Positions 1 through 10,351 of a DNA stretch of 64,000 bases are shown piece after piece. This stretch comes from SZUA-442 sp963759175 (GTDB lineage Bacteria > Actinomycetota > Acidimicrobiia > Spongiisociales > UBA5794). The notes beneath the pieces are model-generated. The model was not told the origin of the DNA. It saw only the letters and a list, made by a program, of their open reading frames with translations, and did no database searches. A program made the translations under genes and the position numbers. Position 1 is the first letter of the stretch. The number at the start of each line of letters is the position of its first letter. The stretch is taken from assembly GCA_963759175.1 (NCBI GenBank), contig CAVWXP010000010.1, positions 372,001 to 436,000 on the forward strand. The letters are read 5' to 3'.

Positions 1-544
1 CGACGTGGAGGACGACGAACCGTGTGGTGTTGTGGTCGCGGTCGAGGACGTTGTCGAGGAGGACGTCGAGGCCGAAGGCCTCGCCGGCTCCTGGCGGTGC
101 GAGGGCGCCGACGGTGGGATCGCCACCCTCGGCTACCTGGCGGACGGCACCCGCGGTGTCATGGGTCGGAACCGCCTCGATGCCGAGCTCGAGCAATGCG
201 TACTCGGCCTGGGCGAGCGCCTGGGGGTGGGACCGCACCTCTCGTATGTCTGCGAGCACCGCTCCCGGGAGGCCGTGGAGCGTGTGGCGAACCTCCACCA
301 GATGCTCCGCGAGGATCGAGAACCGCACATGGCGCTCGTCCCCTGGCAGTCGGTCGAGCACCGGAAGCACCGAACCGGTCGTCGAGTTCTCGACGGGCAC
401 CACCAGTCGATCGATGCCGTCGTGTTCGAGCGCGTCGAATGCCGCGGCGAAACTGGCGAAGCCGACGAACTCACCCGAGGGGAAGAGCTCGCTGGCCGCC
501 CGGTAGCTGTAACTGTGGGTCTCGCCCTGGAATCCGATGCGCAT
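1..544 (-). CDS. pheA: Prephenate dehydratase, partial (C-terminus beyond left edge)
   Basis: Converts prephenate to phenylpyruvate in phenylalanine synthesis, in the cytoplasm. The 181 visible codons cover most of the dehydratase domain: VENSTTGSV at residues 51-59, SHPQALAQ at 105-112, HDTAGAV at 128-134 and the TRF active-site signature at 174-176, which holds the family's essential threonine. The ATG at 544 gives the family's usual IGFQGE beginning; no Shine-Dalgarno sequence is visible. The usual C-terminal ACT domain, which senses phenylalanine, would lie off the window, so allosteric control cannot be judged. It follows the giant adhesin gene on the same strand, about 60 bases after the adhesin's probable true stop at 607. 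The two need not be linked in function. Confidence 0.9.
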   Translation of the reverse strand, partial: MRIGFQGETHSYSYRAASELFPSGEFVGFASFAAAFDALEHDGIDRLVVPVENSTTGSVLPVLDRLPGDERHVRFSILAEHLVEVRHTLHGLPGAVLADIREVRSHPQALAQAEYALLELGIEAVPTHDTAGAVRQVAEGGDPTVGALAPPGAGEAFGLDVLLDNVLDRDHNTTRFVVLHV

Positions 545-557
545 GGATGCAAGGTAG

Positions 558-3500
558 TCAACGAGTCGATGACATCGGCTGGCGAGAGGCGCAACCCACG
601 ACGTGATCAGTCCTCGAGGTTCCTCCGTGTACCCAGTGCCAGGGCCGCACCGAGAACCAGGAGTGCGAGGCCGATGAGCCCGAACAGATCCAGGTTCCCG
701 CCCGTGCTCGGGAGGCCGTCGGGGGAGTCGTCGTCGTCGTGGTGGATGGCGGTACGGTCGTCGTGGTCGTGGTCGGCGGCGCCACCTGCAGCAGGCCGAA
801 GTCGACATCCACGACGTTGTCGCCGTCCACGAGCGCTGCCGTGTATCGGCCGTCGACCGTGCCGTCCGGGTCGTAGGTTCCCAACGTCACGCCGTCGGGA
901 AGGCTCGTGAGCTCGACCGTGTACTCACCGGGAGGCAGATCGTCGAACCGGTACGCACCGTCCGGGCCGGTGGTCACCTGACCGACGGCCGCGCCGTTCG
1001 AGTCGTACAGGGTCACGACGACACCCTCGGCAAGGGTCTCTCCCGGATCGAGAACGCCGTCCTCGTCGAGGTCGATCCACACGACTCCGGACAACGATGC
1101 AGATTCGGCATCCACGCCGACCGAGTCCTGATCGTCCTCAGCCGCGACATCGTTGGCGGGAACGGAGTCCACGTCGACCTGGTCCGTCGTCGCGATCTGC
1201 GCGACGTTGACGACGGCTTCGGCGGTCGTCACGGTGGCGACCAGCGCCAGCGTCGCGCTTGCGTCCGCTGCGACATCGCCCACGGTCCACATGCCGGTCA
1301 GTTCGTCGTAGGCACCCTGGGAAGGGGTCGCGGAGACGAATACCAGTCCGGCTGGGAGGAGGTCGCTTGCTGAGACGCCGGTTGCGCCGTCAGGTCCTTC
1401 GTTGGCGACGGTGATGGTGAACGTCACGTCTGCACCGATCGCAGGCGTTGGATCGTCCACGGCCTTCGTCAGCGAGACATCGACCACGACGACCTGGACC
1501 GTTGCCTCTGCGTAGTCGTCCTCGCTGGGATCGGCGTTTCCGGGTACCGAGTCGGCGTCGGCCTGATCCATCGCCGTCACCTCGACCGCGTTGGTGTGGA
1601 CACCGGACGCCGTGCCGGTTGCCGTGAGCACGATCGCCTCGGTCTGTCCGACGGCGAGGTCGCCGACGGTCCACATGTTGGTCGCCGTGTCGAACACGCC
1701 CTGGCTGGGGACCGCGGATACGTAGAGCAGGCCAGCCGGCAGGTCATCGGTCAGGACCACTCCGGTTGCCGGGTCCGGTCCGTCGTTCGTCGCTGTGATC
1801 GTGAAGGAGACGGGAGCTCCGAGATCGATGAGGCCGACCGAGGCGGTCTTGGTGACCGAGATGTCAACGAGGGTCGCCGTCACGGACACCGCATCCTGAT
1901 CGTCCTCGCTACCGACATCGTTGCCAGGTGTCGAGTCGACGTCGGGCTGGTCAGCGGTTGCGACCTGCGCCACGGCCGTGTGCGTACCCAGGGCATCCAC
2001 CGTCACGGTGACGGCGAAGGACGCCGAGCCACCCGGGTTGAGCGAGCCGACCGTCCAGATGCCGGTACCGGGATCGAAGGAACCTCCGGATGTGTCACTG
2101 ACGTAGGTGACGCCAGGTGGGAGCAACTCGGACAGGGTGACGCTCGTCGCGGTCGACGGGCCGACGTTGTCGACCGTGATCGTGAAGGTGACGGTGTCGC
2201 CGGGAGCGACTTCGGACTGGTCGACGGTCTGGTTGACCTCGAGATCGATCTGTTGACCGGTCACCGTCGCAGCGTCCTGATCATCCTCGGTTGGGTCATC
2301 GTTTCCAGGAACGGAATCAGCATCGGGCTGGTCGGCCATGCTCACCTGGGCGACGTTCGCCACATCGCTGGGGGTCGTGACCGTCGCCGTGATGGAGAGA
2401 GTCTCGGAGTCGCCCACATCGAGGTCGCCGAGTATCCACAGACCAGTGCCGTCGTCGTAGGTCCCCGCCGACGGGATGTGCGATACATACGTGAGGCCGG
2501 TGGGGAGTGCGTCCGTCAGCTCGACGCCGGTGGCGTCGGACGGTCCGCTGTTGGTGACGGTGACGGTGAACGTCACGTCCTCGCCGACGTTCGGTGTCGG
2601 ATCGTCGACGGTCTTGGTGACGTCGAGGTCGATCAAGGGCGTGGCGGAGATCGTTGCCGTGTCCTGGTCGTCCTCGGTTCCGTCATCGTTGCCCGGCGTC
2701 GAGTCCGGGTCGAGTTCGTTGGACGTCGCGACCTGTGCCGTATTCACGATCGGCGTGTCCACGTCAACCGTCACCGAGATCTGGAGCGTCTCGGTCTGTC
2801 CGACGGAGAGCGTTCCCACGTTCCACACACCGGTGATGTCGTCATACGTGCCCTCGGATGGCACGTCGGAGACGTAGGTCACACCGGCAGGAAGCAGGTC
2901 ATCGACGGTGATGCCGGTTGCATCGGAGGGGCCGTCGTTCGCGATGGTCACGGTGAACGTGACGGTGTCACCGATCTGTGGGGAGGCCGTGTCGACCGAC
3001 TTCGCGAGTCGGAGATCTGCGACCGGTGCCGGCGTGATCGATGCCGTGTCCTGATCATCCTCGCTTCCAACGCCGTTGCCGGGCGTCGAGTCGGGGTCGA
3101 TCTGGTCAGCCAGCGTGATCTCTGCGCCGTTGACGACAGGGTCGTCCGTATCGACCGTTGCGACGATGTCCAGGGTGGCGAATGCGCCGTTGGCGATGGC
3201 GCCGATGGACCACACGCCGGTTCCGTCGACGTATGAGCCCTGGGAGGCGGTGAACCCGACGAAGGTGAGACCGGACGGAAGGACATCGGCTGCCACGACG
3301 CCCGTTGCGTCATTCGGGCCCCGATTGTCGACGCGGATCGTGAAGGTCACCTGCGAGCCGCGCTCCGGCGTGGTGTCGTCGACGGTCTTCGTGAGCTCGA
3401 GATCAGCGTTCGGCGTCGGCATGACGGTCGCCGTGTCCTGGTCGTCCTCGCTGCCGACACCGTTGCCGGGGGTCGAGTCCGAATCAGGTTGGTTCGCAGC

Positions 3501-6500
3501 CGTGACCTCAGCGGTATTCGTGAGCACGCCGGTCGCCGTGACCGTAGCCGTCACGGTGAGTGTCTCCGTTTGGCCGACGGTGAGCGATCCGATCGCCCAG
3601 ACGCCGGTTCCGCTGTCGTAGGTCCCTTGCGAGGTGGTGTCCGACACAAAGGAGAGCCCGGCCGGGACGAGGTCCGTGACGGAGACGCCCGTGGCCGTCG
3701 AAACGCCTTCGTTGGTCACGACGATCGTGAACGTGACGTCGGTTCCCACGAGTGGCGTCGCGTTGTCAACTGCCTTCGTCAGCTCGAGATCGATGAGCAG
3801 CCCAGTGACCGTGGCCGAGTCCTGGTCGTCCTCCGACGGGATGCCGTTCGACGGCGTCGAGTCCGCGTCCGTCTGGTCGGCTGCCGTGATCTCAGCGGTG
3901 TTCGTCACGGGGCCGGCGGCCACGATCGTCGTCGTGATCGTGAGCGTGGCGGATCCTCCCGAGGCGATGGAGCCGACCGTCCAGACACCCGTTCCGGAAT
4001 CGAAGGATCCCTGGCCGGGGGCATCGGTCACGTACGACGCTCCTGCGGGGAGCACATCGGTGACTGCGACACCGGTGGCGGTGGACGGACCGGCGTTCGT
4101 GATGGTCAGCGTCCACGTGACATCGGAGCCGACACCCACCGACCCCGCCGAGACGGACTTGTCGAGCGACAGGTCGATCAGCACACCAGCGATCGAGGCG
4201 GAACCCTGGTCATCCTCCGTGGCGTCGCCGTTGCCCGGGGTCGAATCGGAGTCGAACTCGTTTGCCGAAGAAACCTCGGCGGTGTTCGTCGTCGGCGTTG
4301 CGGTGGTGACCGTGGCGGTGATCTGGAGCGTCTCGGACCCTCCGACGCCGACAGTGCCGACACTCCAGAGGCCAGACGTATTGCTGTATGTGCCCTGGCT
4401 CGCCGTGGCCGACACGTACGTGAGACCGGCAGGAAGCAGATCCACCACGGCGACACCGGTGGCGTCCGCCGGACCTGCGTTGGCGAGCGTCAGGGTGAAG
4501 ACGACATCGTCGCCGACGTCAGGAGAGCCGACGTCGACGGTCTTGGTCAAGGACAGGTCGATCGCAGGATCGACGTCGACGCCGGCGGTGTCCTGGTCAT
4601 CCTCGCTCGACACGCCGTTGTTCGGCGTGGAATCCGAGTCCGTCTGCCCGGCGGATGTCACCTCGGCACGGTTGGTGACGGGCGAGGTCGTGTCCACCGT
4701 TGCGGTGAGCGTGAGTTGCACCGAGCTACCCGAAGGGATCCCACCGATCGTCCACAGCCCCGTGGCATCGTTGTAGGTGCCCTGCCCGGCGACGTGCGTC
4801 ACGTAGGTGAGGCCGGCAGGAAGGAGATCGGTGACCTCGACGCCTGTTGCGTTCGACGGACCCGCGTTCGCAACGACGATCTGGAACGTGGCCGTGTCAC
4901 CCAGGTACACCGGGGATGCCGTCTCGACCTTCGTGAGCGACAGGTCGATGACGGGCACGGGCACGACCGTTGCGCCGGCCTGATCGTCTTCGCTCAACAC
5001 GTCGTTGTCGGGCGTGGAATCCGAGTCCGGCTGGTCGGCAGCCGTGACCTCAGCCATGTTCGTCGTGACCGCGTCGGTGTCCACGGTCGCCGTGACCGTC
5101 AGGCCCGCCGATGCCGAGGACGCCAGTGTCCCAATGCTCCAGACACCGGTCGTCTCGTCATAGGTGCCCTGGCCTGCATTGTGGCTGACGTAGGTGAGGC
5201 CCGCTGGCAACAGATCATCGACAACGACATTCGTTGCTGGGTCCGGTCCGTCATTGGCGACGGTGATGGTGAACGTGACCTGGGCGCCCCGGTCCGGCGT
5301 GCTGTCGTCGACGGTCTTCGTCAGGGAGAGGTCGATGGCGGTCGGGTTCCAGGCTGCCGCATCCTGGTCGTCCTCGCCCGGGACGTCGTTGCCAGGTGTC
5401 GAGTCGGGATCGTCCTCGGTCACGGACTCCACCTGGGCGGAGTTCGTTCCTGGTGCGGTTCCCACGACGAGGGCTCGGATGGTGAGCGTGGCTGATCCGC
5501 CGTTGGGGATCGTGCCCACGGTCCAGATTCCGGTGCCATCGTCGTAGCTGCCCTGCGTCGCGGTGTCCCCGACGTAGGTCAACCCGGCGGGCAGGACGTC
5601 GGATACGTCGACGTTCGTGGCATCACTCGGACCTGCGTTGGCAACCGTGACCGTGAACTCGATGGTGGCACCGAGGTCGGGTGCGGTGTCGTCGACGGTC
5701 TTGAAGACCGAGAGGTCAGCGAGCGGGTCCACATCGACGGGAGCAGAGTTCTGGTCGTCCTCGGACGGTTGGTCGTTGCCCGGCGTCGAGTCCGGATCGT
5801 ATTGGTCAGAGCCGGTCAGCTCAGCGGTGTTGATCAGCGGCGCCTCGGTCGTGACCACTGCAGTCACGGTGAGCGTCGCCATGGCGCCATTCGCAAGGGT
5901 ACCGACGTCCCAGAGGCCGGTCGTTTCGTCATACGTCCCCTGGCTCTCGACGGCCGAGACGAAGGTCAGCCCGGACGGCAGGGAGTCGGACACCTCGACG
6001 CCGGTGGCAGTGTCAGGGCCTGAGTTCACGACCGTGACGACGAACACGGCGGATTCCCCTACGTACGAGGGGTTCGCGGTCTCCACTTTGCCGACGCTGA
6101 GGTCGGCTTCCGGGGCGATCGTCACCGAGGCGCTGGCCTGGTCGTCCTCAGACGGCACCGAGTTGTTCGGTGTCGAATCGGCGTCGGGTTCGTTGGCGGC
6201 GGTGACCTGTGCGGTGTTGGTGAACACGCCATCGCCTGTGACGGTGGCGTCCACGGTGAGGGTTGCGGAGGCGCCGCGAGTGAGTGCCCCCACGCTCCAT
6301 ACTCCGGTGGATGCGACATAGGACCCCAGCGTTGCGGTGTGGGAGACGTATGTCAGCCCGATGGGCAGGAGGTCGGTGACCTCGACGCCGGTCGCGCCGC
6401 TCGGACCGGCATTCGCCAGATCGATCTGGTACTGGACCGTGTCACCGATTCGAGGATTGGCCTCGTCGACGCCCTTGGTGAGGGACAGGTCGATGAGGTA

Positions 6501-9500
6501 GTCCGTATCGACCGTCGCGCTGTCCTGATCATCCTCGGACGGCACCGAGTTGTTCGGTGTCGAGTCGGGGTCGAGCAGACCCGACGCAGTGACCTGTGCG
6601 GTGTTCACGATGGGGCTGTCCGTCGTGACCTCGGCGGTGAGTTCGAGCGTCTCGGATTGGCCCACGGCGAGATCCCCGACATCCCACACACCGGTACCGG
6701 AGGCGTAGGTGCCCTGCGATGGCGTGTTGGAGACATACGTCAGGCCGGCCGGGAGGAGGTCGGTGACGGCGACTGCGGTGGTTGGGAACAGTCCTTGGTT
6801 CGTCACGGTGATCGTGAATGTGACGTTCTCGCCGACGTATGCCGCCGGTGTCGTGACAGCCTTGGTCACCTCGAGGTCTGCACCCTCGACGATGTCGATC
6901 GTCACGGAGTCCTGGTCGTCCTCTGACGCGACATCGTTGTCCGGCGTCGAGTCCGCGTCGCGCTGGTCGGTCGCCGTGACCTCAGCCGTGTTCGTGAACT
7001 CGTCGTTGGACAGCACCGTCGCGACGATGTCGAGGGTCGCCGAGGCACCCATGGCCAGGTCACCGACATCCCAGACGCCGGTGATGTCGTCGTAGGTGCC
7101 CTGCGACGGCGTGTTCGATACATGATCCAACTCTGCCGGGAGCTGATCGGTCACCTCGACACCCGTGCCGTCGGTCGGCCCTTGATTCGTCACGGTGAGC
7201 CTGAACGTGGCGTTCTGACCCGCGATTCCGGCGGGAACCGTGATGGCCTTGTCGAGTTCGATGTCCACGAGCTCGACCATGTCGGTGACCTGACTGCCGG
7301 ATGGAAGCGGTTGCTGGTCGGATGTGACGAGCGCCGTGTTCACGAGCGTGTCCGAGAACGGCACCATGGGATCGTCGACCCGCACCTCGACCGTGATGGC
7401 TGCGACATCACCGGGACCGAGGTCGAGCGGGGAAGCCGTGAGCGCATAGCCATTCCCCACCGTGGGTTCGACGCCCGGAGCGAGGATGCTCGCACGCTCG
7501 AGAGCCGTGATCACCACGTTGTCGACGTAGACGTCATCGGCGTCGTCCATCGTCGGAGATGTGGCGAATCGCACGACCGAAACTGCGCCTGCGGTCGTGT
7601 TGACGAGCGAGGTGATCGGGGCAGTAGCCGAGAGGTAGGACGGATCGGTGGCTGGTCCCTCGAAGCGGAGTAGCGGGTTCCAGGTGCCGGAGGTGGCGTT
7701 GCCATTGTCGGGTGAGATGTCGACCTGTAGCCACTCGAACTCCGAGTCGAGGCCTTCTCGCCGGTAGTCGAAGGACACCTCGACATAGTCGTAGCCCGAG
7801 AGGTCACCCATTCGCCGGAAGGCACCACGGGACGAGTCGTCGATGTGGAGTCGCTCGGAGCTGTTGTCGACGTCGATCCGGACGTCGCCGTTGTTCGGGT
7901 TCGTGTCGTCATTGATCTCACCCCAGCCGCCGACCCACGGGCCCGATCCACCGGTCCAGGTGTCGGTTTCGAAGTCATCCGCCCAGATGGTGGTCGATGA
8001 CGTGACAGGGGCGGTGACCGCTGTCGAGACCCAGGTCACGCCGTCAGGAAGCTGATCGGTCACGACGACATTCGTGTTGAACGTGTCACCGGTGTTGGTG
8101 ACGACGATGTCGTAGCTATAGGTGTCCCCAGGCGAGAGCGGTGTGCCGCCCGTCGACGAGGTCTTCTCGATGTCGAGGCTCGGCACGAATACGGGCGCGT
8201 CCGCAGCGGCGGACGCGGAGGTCTGGCTCGATGTGACGTTGACCACGTTCGTGATGCGATCGGTCCCTGCGGGTATCGGATCGTCGACGACTGTCTCGAA
8301 CCGCACGCTGAACGACAAACCGGGGTCGATCGTTCCCAGTGCATAGCCGCCCTCGTCGAAGGGAAACGCGGTGGCAGCAGGAGGAGCCGTGTCATCGGGA
8401 ACCACGACCGTCCCTGCGCCGAAGTCGGCGACGGAGGACCCTGGCACGTAGGTCGTGTTGAGTGGAATCGTGTCACTGACGAATACGTTCGTGAGTGACA
8501 GCGCACCTGCGTCGGACACCGTGATGTCCCATCGGATCGTGTCACCGGGGTTCACGAGTCCGTCACCGGCCACGTCGTTGGACAGGGTGACGTCCTTGGT
8601 GACGACCAGGGCCGTGGACGGGACGACGGTGATACCGAGGTCGAGCGCGGTGCCGCCATCCGGAGCGACAGAAGGGTCCTGACCGTAGGCAGCGGTGATG
8701 GCGGTGCCATCGGTCGTGTAGATCCGCGCACCCGTCATGTTGTTGTCCCCGGGATCGAAGACCGGTGTCGATTGGTAGGCCGCGGACGCGAAGGAGGTGT
8801 CGGAGGTGCCGTCTCCGTCGTAGTCGACGTAGATGGTCGTCGCAGACGTTGCCGCGACCCAGACCGCCGAGTAGTTCTGGGTCGGCGGGGATGCCGAGTT
8901 GCCGGGTGCCCATCCGATCACCACCGAAGGCGTCAGCACCGATGTGGGGACGAGCGTGTACCCCCAGTCGTGGACCTCGGAGTTCGCAGGAGTCTGCGTT
9001 CCGATCGCCCCGAGGGCGTAGAAGGTGCTCGCCGAGGTCAGCTCCACGGCAGTGCTGGCTGGAGGCGAGTATCGCGTGACCCCCCTCGCCGGCACGGTCA
9101 GGGTCGTGAGAGTGCCCGATGGGCCCTCCACGTCGACGCTGATGCTGGAACTCTTGTTGTTGTAGACCCAGAGCTCGGTTCGGTCGCCCGAGTTCGATCC
9201 CGCGGCCGTGACGGCCGATGCGAAGTACGAGTTGTCCCACACCGCAACGGGGAAGAGCTCGAACCACCGGTCCTCGTAGCTCGCCGTTCGATCTCCGGTG
9301 AGCAGGTGGGCCTGGACAGGTTGGTTCGCTGCGATGCGAGCGCCTTGGGAGAGACCCCCATTGAGGAACATGGTCTCGCCCTCATCGAGGGTCTGTGACT
9401 GGTCGTAGGTGCCGTTGCCATCGACATCGATCTGCACGAAAGTGTTCGGCCGCGACGCCATCACCGAGACGCCCGTGTAGTTGAACGGGTTGCTGCCCAG

Positions 9501-10127
9501 CGTTCCGCCGACGGAGTTCTCACCCACCGGAACCTCGAAGAACGTACCGAACCTGGAGGTGTCGAACGCCGCGACCGAACCGGCGTGGACGGGACCGATG
9601 TCACCCCAGCCAGCCTTGGTCACCGTGAACCCGCGGGTCGCCGCGACCTTGTCGGACCCATCGAAGTACCGGTCCGTCGTCCGCGGTGTGGGAATGGTGT
9701 TCTCGAAGAAGAGGACGGCGCCGGCCGTGAAGACGTCTCCGGAACATCCCGACGCGCAGAAGGTATCTGCGTTGCCGTTCGAGGGGTCTCCGTCGCCCCA
9801 GATCTGACTCGACGACTGGACGGGGTTGGCGATGTCGGACTCGTACCCGTCCTCCCAATGGTCGTAGTACATGGTCGAACCGGCTGCGGCGATCGTGATG
9901 CCGATCCGTTCCCGCATGCTCGTACCGGATGCTGTGTTCACCGTGTAGAGGGCGGTTTGGTAGTCGTCCGTCGGGAGTGGCACGTAGGCGAAGAGGACCG
10001 GAGGTGGTCCTGCTTGGGCCTCAGGTGTGTCCGTTGCGAATACGAAGGAAATCGAGGTGGCAAACACGGCCATCGCGAGGATGATCCGGGTGACACGGTG
10101 CCGTGAGGCTCGCCGTTGGTGTGGCAT
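558..10127 (-). CDS. Giant secreted DUF11-repeat surface protein, LPxTG anchor out of frame
   Basis: Open frame of 3189 codons. Residues 1-39 form a signal peptide (basic start, hydrophobic core, cleavage after AQA). Residues about 40-520 are an uncharacterised beta-rich head. Two diverged DUF11-type domains follow, with a jelly-roll-like insert, then 16 similar units of about 129 residues (about 950-3010), each starting like xDLSLTKTVD and ending in an acidic SEDDQD stretch. An SdrD B-like domain with SGVVWxDxDxDG follows (about 3011-3113), then a Thr/Pro linker. In the called frame the tail is nonsense-like (ASRARAGTW...). One frame over, bases 720-607 encode DGLPSTGG, a hydrophobic segment and TRRNLED then TGA, a complete sortase-type sorting signal. 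One missing base in the G run at 721-725 explains this and would give about 3,170 residues. Probable role: adhesion or surface layer; the ligand is unknown. The head and role are inference; architecture is seen directly. Confidence 0.85.
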   Translation of the reverse strand: MPHQRRASRHRVTRIILAMAVFATSISFVFATDTPEAQAGPPPVLFAYVPLPTDDYQTALYTVNTASGTSMRERIGITIAAAGSTMYYDHWEDGYESDIANPVQSSSQIWGDGDPSNGNADTFCASGCSGDVFTAGAVLFFENTIPTPRTTDRYFDGSDKVAATRGFTVTKAGWGDIGPVHAGSVAAFDTSRFGTFFEVPVGENSVGGTLGSNPFNYTGVSVMASRPNTFVQIDVDGNGTYDQSQTLDEGETMFLNGGLSQGARIAANQPVQAHLLTGDRTASYEDRWFELFPVAVWDNSYFASAVTAAGSNSGDRTELWVYNNKSSSISVDVEGPSGTLTTLTVPARGVTRYSPPASTAVELTSASTFYALGAIGTQTPANSEVHDWGYTLVPTSVLTPSVVIGWAPGNSASPPTQNYSAVWVAATSATTIYVDYDGDGTSDTSFASAAYQSTPVFDPGDNNMTGARIYTTDGTAITAAYGQDPSVAPDGGTALDLGITVVPSTALVVTKDVTLSNDVAGDGLVNPGDTIRWDITVSDAGALSLTNVFVSDTIPLNTTYVPGSSVADFGAGTVVVPDDTAPPAATAFPFDEGGYALGTIDPGLSFSVRFETVVDDPIPAGTDRITNVVNVTSSQTSASAAADAPVFVPSLDIEKTSSTGGTPLSPGDTYSYDIVVTNTGDTFNTNVVVTDQLPDGVTWVSTAVTAPVTSSTTIWADDFETDTWTGGSGPWVGGWGEINDDTNPNNGDVRIDVDNSSERLHIDDSSRGAFRRMGDLSGYDYVEVSFDYRREGLDSEFEWLQVDISPDNGNATSGTWNPLLRFEGPATDPSYLSATAPITSLVNTTAGAVSVVRFATSPTMDDADDVYVDNVVITALERASILAPGVEPTVGNGYALTASPLDLGPGDVAAITVEVRVDDPMVPFSDTLVNTALVTSDQQPLPSGSQVTDMVELVDIELDKAITVPAGIAGQNATFRLTVTNQGPTDGTGVEVTDQLPAELDHVSNTPSQGTYDDITGVWDVGDLAMGASATLDIVATVLSNDEFTNTAEVTATDQRDADSTPDNDVASEDDQDSVTIDIVEGADLEVTKAVTTPAAYVGENVTFTITVTNQGLFPTTAVAVTDLLPAGLTYVSNTPSQGTYASGTGVWDVGDLAVGQSETLELTAEVTTDSPIVNTAQVTASGLLDPDSTPNNSVPSEDDQDSATVDTDYLIDLSLTKGVDEANPRIGDTVQYQIDLANAGPSGATGVEVTDLLPIGLTYVSHTATLGSYVASTGVWSVGALTRGASATLTVDATVTGDGVFTNTAQVTAANEPDADSTPNNSVPSEDDQASASVTIAPEADLSVGKVETANPSYVGESAVFVVTVVNSGPDTATGVEVSDSLPSGLTFVSAVESQGTYDETTGLWDVGTLANGAMATLTVTAVVTTEAPLINTAELTGSDQYDPDSTPGNDQPSEDDQNSAPVDVDPLADLSVFKTVDDTAPDLGATIEFTVTVANAGPSDATNVDVSDVLPAGLTYVGDTATQGSYDDGTGIWTVGTIPNGGSATLTIRALVVGTAPGTNSAQVESVTEDDPDSTPGNDVPGEDDQDAAAWNPTAIDLSLTKTVDDSTPDRGAQVTFTITVANDGPDPATNVVVDDLLPAGLTYVSHNAGQGTYDETTGVWSIGTLASSASAGLTVTATVDTDAVTTNMAEVTAADQPDSDSTPDNDVLSEDDQAGATVVPVPVIDLSLTKVETASPVYLGDTATFQIVVANAGPSNATGVEVTDLLPAGLTYVTHVAGQGTYNDATGLWTIGGIPSGSSVQLTLTATVDTTSPVTNRAEVTSAGQTDSDSTPNNGVSSEDDQDTAGVDVDPAIDLSLTKTVDVGSPDVGDDVVFTLTLANAGPADATGVAVVDLLPAGLTYVSATASQGTYSNTSGLWSVGTVGVGGSETLQITATVTTATPTTNTAEVSSANEFDSDSTPGNGDATEDDQGSASIAGVLIDLSLDKSVSAGSVGVGSDVTWTLTITNAGPSTATGVAVTDVLPAGASYVTDAPGQGSFDSGTGVWTVGSIASGGSATLTITTTIVAAGPVTNTAEITAADQTDADSTPSNGIPSEDDQDSATVTGLLIDLELTKAVDNATPLVGTDVTFTIVVTNEGVSTATGVSVTDLVPAGLSFVSDTTSQGTYDSGTGVWAIGSLTVGQTETLTVTATVTATGVLTNTAEVTAANQPDSDSTPGNGVGSEDDQDTATVMPTPNADLELTKTVDDTTPERGSQVTFTIRVDNRGPNDATGVVAADVLPSGLTFVGFTASQGSYVDGTGVWSIGAIANGAFATLDIVATVDTDDPVVNGAEITLADQIDPDSTPGNGVGSEDDQDTASITPAPVADLRLAKSVDTASPQIGDTVTFTVTIANDGPSDATGITVDDLLPAGVTYVSDVPSEGTYDDITGVWNVGTLSVGQTETLQISVTVDVDTPIVNTAQVATSNELDPDSTPGNDDGTEDDQDTATISATPLIDLDVTKTVDDPTPNVGEDVTFTVTVTNSGPSDATGVELTDALPTGLTYVSHIPSAGTYDDGTGLWILGDLDVGDSETLSITATVTTPSDVANVAQVSMADQPDADSVPGNDDPTEDDQDAATVTGQQIDLEVNQTVDQSEVAPGDTVTFTITVDNVGPSTATSVTLSELLPPGVTYVSDTSGGSFDPGTGIWTVGSLNPGGSASFAVTVTVDALGTHTAVAQVATADQPDVDSTPGNDVGSEDDQDAVSVTATLVDISVTKTASVGLIDLGAPVSFTITATNDGPDPATGVVLTDDLPAGLLYVSAVPSQGVFDTATNMWTVGDLAVGQTEAIVLTATGTASGVHTNAVEVTAMDQADADSVPGNADPSEDDYAEATVQVVVVDVSLTKAVDDPTPAIGADVTFTITVANEGPDGATGVSASDLLPAGLVFVSATPSQGAYDELTGMWTVGDVAADASATLALVATVTTAEAVVNVAQIATTDQVDVDSVPANDVAAEDDQDSVGVDAESASLSGVVWIDLDEDGVLDPGETLAEGVVVTLYDSNGAAVGQVTTGPDGAYRFDDLPPGEYTVELTSLPDGVTLGTYDPDGTVDGRYTAALVDGDNVVDVDFGLLQVAPPTTTTTTVPPSTTTTTTPPTASRARAGTWICSGSSASHSWFSVRPWHWVHGGTSRTDHVVGCASRQPMSSTR
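1100..7275 (-). repeat. 16 tandem coding repeats, period about 386 bp
   Basis: Inside the adhesin gene the motif for SEDDQD (forward strand tcctgrtcrtcctc) recurs 16 times at an average spacing of about 386 bases, between roughly 1120 and 6920. Units share the xDLxLTK start, the GxxVxFTxTVxNxGPxxATGV core and the TYVSxxxxQGxY segment but differ at many codons. This is therefore an old, diversified array rather than a recent expansion. Such arrays are prone to recombination and to assembly collapse, so the copy number is uncertain. Confidence 0.85.
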
Positions 10128-10351
10128 GGTGATGTGGTCCTGGCCGGGATGGTGTGGTGGTTGCTCGTGAGGTGGTTTCCCCTCCCGAGAAGAATCGGAA
10201 TCCCAGCGCTCGGCTTGAGCACTAGTTACCGGTGCGAGAGGTGGCTAGACAGCAATCGGCACCGTGCCTGACGGCATGCGAGCGCAGAGCTGATCGGTCG
10301 GTGCGTCCGGGTGTCGAGGGGCATTCGGTCGGGGTCGCCATGACCAGCCCT

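Noticed and set aside
133..594. A minus-strand gene overlapping pheA
   Set aside because: Its translation is Arg/Ser/Pro-rich without motifs, whereas the pheA frame has every dehydratase signature.
1596..5547. Long plus-strand open frames across the adhesin repeats
   Set aside because: They are antisense shadows of the repeated, G/C-biased gene; they have no start signals and no family-like sequence.
1100..7275. CRISPR-like periodicity
   Set aside because: The period is about 386 bases and each unit is coding; there are no short identical repeats with unique spacers.
10128..10351. A gene or riboswitch in the adhesin leader
   Set aside because: No frame with a ribosome site and no recognised RNA fold; the 224 bases hold only the presumed adhesin promoter region.
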